Source of the DNA: Apteryx mantelli
Taxonomy: Eukaryota; Chordata; Aves; Apterygiformes; Apterygidae
NCBI RefSeq assembly: GCF_036417845.1
Contig: NW_027118693.1
Location: 2,490,001-2,554,000, forward strand
DNA: 64,000 nucleotides
Reading direction: 5' to 3'
Positions within the stretch are counted from its first letter, which is position 1. Each line of letters starts with the position of its first letter. The notes under the pieces were generated by a model. It was not told the origin of the DNA. It ran no database searches and worked only from the letters and a program-made list of their open reading frames with translations. This document shows positions 58,371 through 64,000 of this stretch, in pieces. The translations under genes and the position numbers were made by a program.

Positions 58371-61039
58371 ATTGCCTCCAAGCCTCTTGTTCTAGCTCTG
58401 AGCCCGCCTGGGAGCTGGCATCTGCAGAGCAGGACAAATTTTCCTCTCCCCAGCTCAGCGCTCCTTGGGCCTTGCAGAGGCTGCCCTTCTTCAGACAATC
58501 CATTGCAGAAATCCACTACAAGGCCACCCCTGTTGGTCTGCCCCCTGATCCTCACCCATACACTCTCGAATGCCTCACCGTCCGTCCCTAGGCAGAGCTC
58601 CCTGCATTCCCACTGCTCTCTCGGCGTTTCTTTTCCCCACATCACCCTGCACCTTTTCATTGCCATCCCACACCATTACATCCTCCCTCTTTTTTGTCAC
58701 CCTCTCCTCCCACTCACTCCCACTTTAAGGCTCTCTTCACCAGCTTGGCCACCTGGTTGACCATCAGGTTGGCAGATGGGAACAGTCTCCTTCCAAATGA
58801 AGCGTGACAACCTGCAGCTTCACTCCCTCACTGCGGGCTCAGCTTCAGCACCTCCTCCAGCTGCTGTAACCCCAGGCCAGCCCGCAAAGCAGGTGCTCCC
58901 CTCTCCTGTGATCCTCTTCCTACTCATGGGGTTTGTTTTCAGCCAGAAATCCCTCTCATCACAAAACTGCAAGGACTGGCACGGGCTGAGAGCAGGACTG
59001 TAGGCGATGGACCATGTGCTGCTGCAGCATGGTTTTACACCCCCCTCAGCTCGATGTGACATCAACCCCCAACCTGCTACCATAAAAAGAGAAAAAAAAA
59101 AAGCTGAACTTGGGTGCTGAGCTTCAGAAGATGGGCTTGTTTCTCCCCACGCTCATTTACTACCCTCGAGCCCTCTGCCCTGCGGCTGCACTGAAGAGCC
59201 AGGCCGCAGCCTCTTGACTCTGCCCTTTCCCATCGTGCCCCTGGCACAGCCAGAATGAAATTAAGCCCTTGAGATTGAAGGGTGGGGGAATGGAGTTAAT
59301 ACCATTAATTAATTGCGTTTAATATACAACCTACTGACTTTCATTTAAGAAAAAAGTTTCTTTTCTCTTCTTCCTCTCAATTTCCTGATTTTCCCCATAA
59401 CAGGAGAGCAGAAAATCCATATCTTTTAAAAGGGCTCCCTAGTTTTACATACCTGCCTTCTGCACCTTTTAAGCACCCTCTCTCCCCCCTGCCTCTCCCC
59501 CCCCCACACACACACCCTAGTTCCTTTCCTTTGCTTCAGCAGCATGCTAAGAGTGAGAAAGCTAAGTGGGGAGGGAGAGAACAAAAAAGAGATACAAGAA
59601 TGAACAGCAGAGGGAAGACAAAAGAACATTATGTATGGAAATGCTTGCAAGCCCTCTCAGACACACAGAAGAAATCATTTCCTTCAAAACCTGTACAGTG
59701 AAAATGACCTAAAAAGTGAACCAATTCTGCATCCGTGTGGAATTTAGCACCGAGAGTTGCCAGGGACACACTGCTGTAATAATCACTTTTGAGATGACAA
59801 AGCCTTCCAAGAGGCAGCCTAGCCTGCAGCAGACCACTTCCAGGAGCAGGGCAGAGCAAGGCAGGTGTCTTCATTGTGCTCCGCTTATCTTAGCCAGCCC
59901 TCACTTTTAACAACAGGTTTCCGATCAGGCTTTACAGGGTGTGAACTACAGGGACAGTAAAACAGCAGAAATTATCACTTGTGCACTTTCACACAGAAGC
60001 AACACACATGAGGGAAGGGATGGTCATGAAAAAACTGCTATCAGGGTACATGACAGCAATATGAATTACGGTATCCGAAATGCAGAATTAAAACATGACT
60101 CCTCAGGACATGTTTCTTCTTCTTGCACCAGTGCATGCTCAGATCTGCACGGCTGCTGCTGCTGGCAGCATGTTGGGTGCATCACTGTGCCAGGGCCAAG
60201 GCCACCCCACAAGCACTGGCTGAAGCCCCCGTCCCTCTTGCACCAACTCTCTCGCGCTCCACGGTGAAGTGGCAGCATTGCATCCCGGGGCTCTTGTGCC
60301 GGTGCTCTGCTGGCCAGCGGCCCAAGCGTTGAGGGTATCAGATGTACAAAGCGTCCGCAGAACAAAGCTGATATCCTTAACTGCACCTTTCCTGTCATAC
60401 AGAGAATATCGGCTGCCAATATGCTACCGAATTTGACTTACAAAAAAAGCAGGGCGTCAATTTTAAGTGCAAATCCATTCCTATCAAAATCCATTCTCGG
60501 TCAGCACATGCTGGTATTTCAGAAGGCAAAACCCAAGGTGACAAAAAATGCCTGTGTGCTCCAGTCCAGCTCTTAGCCAGAGGCACATTTCATGCTGATC
60601 CTTCAGTCACAACTCGCCAGCATCGGTCTCCCAGCAGACACAAAGCACAACCCAGCCTTCTCCCGGCAACATCCAGGGGTAACTACAAACAGGGTGAACA
60701 TGGGCTGCAGAAGCTCAGGGGGAAGGAGCGGCCCCGGCAGGGCAGGCTCATTCCCCATGAGGAGGGGCTGCGTGGGGCAGGGCTGCTCACAGCTCCCGCT
60801 CGCCCCCACGACACTTCCCCAGGGGCTTCTCAGCAGGAAGCTCCAGGCAGGGATGACACCAAAGGCAAGGAGCTTCCCTGAGCCTCTGCTTCCAGATCCC
60901 TGCTGCTGTGGTGGGGGGAAGGGAAAGGAGTCCGAGACTCTGAAGCCCACGGAGAGACCAGCAGGTCTGCAAGGAAGCTCAGAAAGCGCCTTCACACCAC
61001 TCTGCCCACAGACAGCACCAGCAACACCTCTGTTGGCTC
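58371..61039. other. intergenic, no gene identified
   Basis: Mixed sequence with an A-run near 59087-59102 and a C-run with (CA)n near 59496-59515. No recognised exon or mobile element. GC content rises from about 60.7 kb. Confidence 0.4.
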
Positions 61040-61312
61040 CACCACGCCTGCTGTCACCTCCAGCCTGGAGCCACCACAAGCCCAGCTGCACCCACGCCCT
61101 CCCCTCGCGGCCGGGACGGCGCTGACAGATGGCCACCACAGCCGGCACTGAGCCTCGGGGCCGTCAGCACAAGGGCGCAAGAGCCGGGGGCTCCCGCGGG
61201 GCCGGAGGCAGCCCAGGCCAGGCCGGGCCTTCTTCAGCAGCTGCTCGCACACACCAGGCCGCGGAGGCTCCGGCTGCCCCCGCGCGCACAGCTGCTTGCT
61301 CTGCCCAGCCCG

Positions 61313-61341
61313 CGGCCCTCGGCCCTCGGCCCTCGGCCCTG
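61313..61341. repeat. (GGCCCTC)4 short tandem repeat
   Basis: Four near-perfect 7-base units inside the CpG island. Confidence 0.9.
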
Positions 61342-61490
61342 GCATGGCAGCTCCCGGCGCTGCAGCTCGAGGCTCCGGACGGCCCCGCGCCGGGAGACGC
61401 TGCCCCGCGCGGCACCAGCCGCCTCTCACGCTCTCCCTCCCGGCAGGGCCTGGGCAGCCCCGGCCCGGCCCTCGCTGCCCTCTTCTGCGC

Positions 61491-61545
61491 CAGTGCGCAT
61501 GCTCCGTGGGAGGCGGCACTTCCGGCCCTGTGGGGGGCGGGGCCT
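61491..61545 (+). promoter_or_regulatory. core promoter: NRF1-like, ETS and GC box
   Basis: An NRF1-like half-palindrome (gtgcgcatgctc, 61493-61504), an ETS site (cacttccgg, 61517-61525) and a GC box (ggggcggggc, about 61534-61543) lie in a row, the usual set of a TATA-less housekeeping promoter. The plus-strand exon candidate begins just after. Factor binding is inferred from motif alone. Confidence 0.6.
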
Positions 61546-61553
61546 GTGTGTCC

Positions 61554-61763
61554 ATGGCCACCGCCCTGGTGCCGCCGGTCCCGCCCCCGCTGGGCCCCGC
61601 CGCGGCGCCGCTCTCGAGGCCGTGGAGAAGCAGCTGCGGCAGCGGCGGGTGTTGGCGGCTGCTGCGCAGGGAGCCCGGAGCAACGCTGCGGCCCGGCGTG
61701 TGCTCGTGTGCGCGGAGCGTGCAGCGGCTGCTGCCGGCCGGGCCGGGGCCGGGGCGGAGGGCG
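61554..61763 (+). CDS. possible first coding exon, product unknown
   Basis: An ATG in good context (gtccATGg) lies just downstream of the promoter motifs. The frame is open for 70 codons to a strong splice donor (GCG then GTGAGC at 61764), phase 0. The product would start MATALVPPVPPPLGPAAAPL, proline- and alanine-rich, with no family I recognise. A second frame from the ATG at 61499 is also open and reads EAVEKQLRQRRVLAAAAQG, which looks more like a real helix, so the reading frame is undecided. Further exons would lie to the right or beyond the window. Both open frames could be a side effect of CpG-island composition. Confidence 0.3.
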
Positions 61764-61900
61764 GTGAGCGAGGGGGAGCGGCGCCGGGCTGGCCCTGGGC
61801 TGCGGAAGTTGTGCTGCAGGGGAGTGTTGGTGGGGAAATGCTGCTGCCGGGGCGCTGCTGCCACAGGGCCCCGCTGTGGCCCGGGGCCTGGGCGAGTCTC

Positions 61901-64000
61901 CGCAAGGGGATGCAGGCACATGTGACAGGAGCCCTGGGAGGCCGTGGCCTTTTTTTCAGAAGTGGGTGAACAACCCAGGGGCCATCACAGCCTTTGGCAT
62001 TATCTGCCATGAGCAGGTGGCCCTGAAATTTTGTCTCCATCAGCAGCCCAAGAAAGGGGCTGGAGGGGGGATCCCAGAGTGTCCCTCTGCTGGGAGAGCA
62101 TAGAGAGGCACTGGAGGCCGGCCCAGAGGAGCCACCTGAGCATAGAGATGTTAGGGAGGGTGTCCCCTCCAGGCGACCGTAGAGATGCAGCATGGTGTGT
62201 CACAGACTGTCCCTCGCCATGGAGACCTTCGAGCCGGCGCGGGTGGAGCCAACCCCAGAAAGTCCCCGAGACTTGTGACCCTCCTGAACTCCCGTTCTCA
62301 CCAAGCTTTCCTTTCCACCCCTTCTTCATCCCACGCTACTTCCAGTGCTACCTCCAGGAGAGAAATGTGATTGGTTCCAGTTTCCTGCACGTTACACATC
62401 ACAGCAAATACAGCCCTTCCCTGTTTCTGGGGTTCGACCACAGGTGTGAAACACTGGTGCTGGCTGACGTTCAAGATCTTTTCACGGTACAAAAAGCATT
62501 CCCAGCTTTTACATTTGTGATGCTTTTCCATGTAGACTGGGTACCTCTCTCACAAAATCCTGGACAAACCATTTAAAGACTAATAGCCAGGGCCTTGTGC
62601 TGCCCCAGATCTACACATCAGCTTGCAGTTAAGGCCCCTTATTCTTGTGCCCATGTTATCTTGTGCCCAGTCTCAGAGCAGGCAGAAATGGCAATAATGC
62701 AGCTATGGAGATGTTTGTGCAATGCCTGACGGAGCTCAAAAAAGTTTCTCGACCCAAACACCTTCCTACCATACTTAACAGGAGAGTAATGTTTGTTGTG
62801 CAAAAGGAGAAAACAGGTCTTGAGATATTTGAGATAGTTATTTGGCTTAAATATCCCCCAGCTTTTTTTTTACCCTTGGACATGATGAAGATGTGTAGAG
62901 TAATGTGTAACAGATCCTTAGACAACAGAGTTTTGCTTAGCACAACTGTCCTGTTTATGGACCACCAACAAAACAGTGGCCATTGCCCCTGCTATTTAGA
63001 CTGACTAAGTAGTGCTACTTTCTGTGGATGGTTTAGAAATGGAGGGTAGATCATATGGCACTGCCTATCCAACCCCAGCCACTTTTATGATAAAGGCTGG
63101 CAGATGGAAAGTCTGATCAGAAAAAAACAAAACAAAACTCCCTTTGACTCTAGGGGATCACTGACCCAAACACTTGTAAGATCTCTGTATTTGTATTGCT
63201 TAAATCAATAGTGGGGAACTAGAACGATGTGTGCCAAAGCCGGTCCTTCATGCTGCAGCCCCAAAGCCTAAGCCTCTGTGCCCTTTGGGAACCACAAGGT
63301 GACAGAGAAGCGGGACCTCGACATCAAGACCAAGTGGCTGCAGCACCTCCAAGGCCTGCACTGTTAGAGGACGCTGGATCCAGTGGATTTTTGAATAAAG
63401 GGATTCCTCCTTCCTGGTCCACTGGAAGGGAGACTGCTGTGCTTCTCTGTTCCCTGGTCCTGCCAGTAGCGAGACAGGGCATGTACTTCCAAGAGGCATA
63501 CACACTCTGTACGGACATGGTTGACCACCAAAAAATCAACTCCGGCAGGGGCACAGTACCTTTACAGGCACCACGGAGACGTGAGCAACACTCATAAACA
63601 TGAACGATACAAACGGCCTGGTCCTGTTCTTGCTCACCAGCTAACCAGACTCAAAGCTTGCAGGAGACCTCACACGCACCCTCGCACGGGTGTCTCTGGT
63701 AGCTGGCTGCCTTGACATCTGCAAGCCTTCCACACATGCACTCATGCAGAACAGCGAGCACGCTCACCCAGAAAAGAGCTAGGAAAAGGATTTAATACAA
63801 TGATAGGCTACACCGCAGAGAGCAGGTACACAGCCTGGCCAGACAAGTGTCCTTGCCAGCAGCTTGCTTACATATGACTGGCCCCTTTTATTCCCTTTGC
63901 CTCCATTTTCCCATGCTGCTTCTTCCATGATGCAGCTTGATCCCTCCCTTTCTCCAGCTTTATCCCCTTTGAAATAAACAGCCCATCTCTAAGTATTTTT
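61901..64000. other. right edge, possible first intron; nothing identified
   Basis: GC content falls again. No exon, RNA gene or mobile element could be supported. AATAAA occurs near 63393. An LTR-like or intronic AT-richer stretch closes the window. Confidence 0.35.

Larger units (their letters stand above)
61040..61900. promoter_or_regulatory. CpG island
   Basis: Dense CpG over about 860 bases, containing the promoter motif cluster at 61491-61545 and a possible first exon after it. A (ggccctc)4 run sits at 61313-61341. Confidence 0.8.

Noticed and set aside
61164-61921. Long minus-strand frames across the CpG island
   Set aside because: Open because of GC-rich composition; Pro/Arg/Ala-rich with no family likeness, and opposite to the promoter motif order.
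1-64000. tRNA, rRNA or telomere-repeat tracts
   Set aside because: No cloverleaf with A and B boxes, no rRNA-like stretch and no run of TTAGGG was seen on either strand by eye.

Overview
This window is nuclear DNA from a bird. CR1 LINE fragments of avian type carry their 3' octamer tail, and old ERV-L and gamma-like endogenous retroviruses are present. One intact olfactory receptor belongs to family 14 (gamma-c), the family that expanded in birds. I cannot name the species. There is no bacterial-style gene organisation, and most of the window is intergenic.

Layout. 0-41.6 kb is an olfactory receptor (OR) cluster with five loci. They are a pseudogene at 1.3-2.3 kb (+), an open frame with a damaged DRY motif at 9.1-10.2 kb (-), an intact receptor at 18.0-19.0 kb (+), an intact family-14 receptor at 33.5-34.4 kb (+), and a pseudogene at 40.7-41.6 kb (+). 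The two pseudogenes sit in matching blocks of about 2.3 kb and were inactivated separately. CR1 pieces lie near 12.0, 19.5-20.1, 28.3-28.5, 37.1 and 39.3-39.7 kb. A broken ERV-L relic occupies about 22.9-25.9 kb. A probable solo LTR (42.2-42.7 kb) and a broken class I retrovirus with env (42.8-47.9 kb) close the cluster.

47.9-50.7 kb is a tandem satellite with a 65-bp unit. Its core of about 33 units (48.06-50.23 kb) shows no length change between consecutive units, although the units differ by substitutions. Decayed relatives of the unit occur at 27.5-28.2 kb (with an orientation switch), at 42.7-42.8 kb (inverted, against the retroviral LTR), at 50.2-50.7 kb and at 52.9-53.6 kb. The satellite therefore once covered more ground, and rearrangement has reoriented parts of it. 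I regard this as the most interesting structure in the window.

From about 54 kb the sequence becomes GC-rich, with two CpG islands. The one at 54.5-55.3 kb has paired CCAAT boxes and an RFX-type X-box. The one at 61.0-61.9 kb has NRF1-like, ETS and GC-box sites followed by a possible first coding exon with a good splice donor. A 35-bp minisatellite lies at 58.1-58.4 kb. I could not identify a protein for either island. The right third looks like the edge of an ordinary gene neighbourhood next to the OR/satellite domain.

The ORs would be G-protein-coupled odorant receptors of olfactory sensory neurons. Each is a single coding exon, and a splice acceptor lies just before the start in three of them. 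The other elements are repeats or relics.
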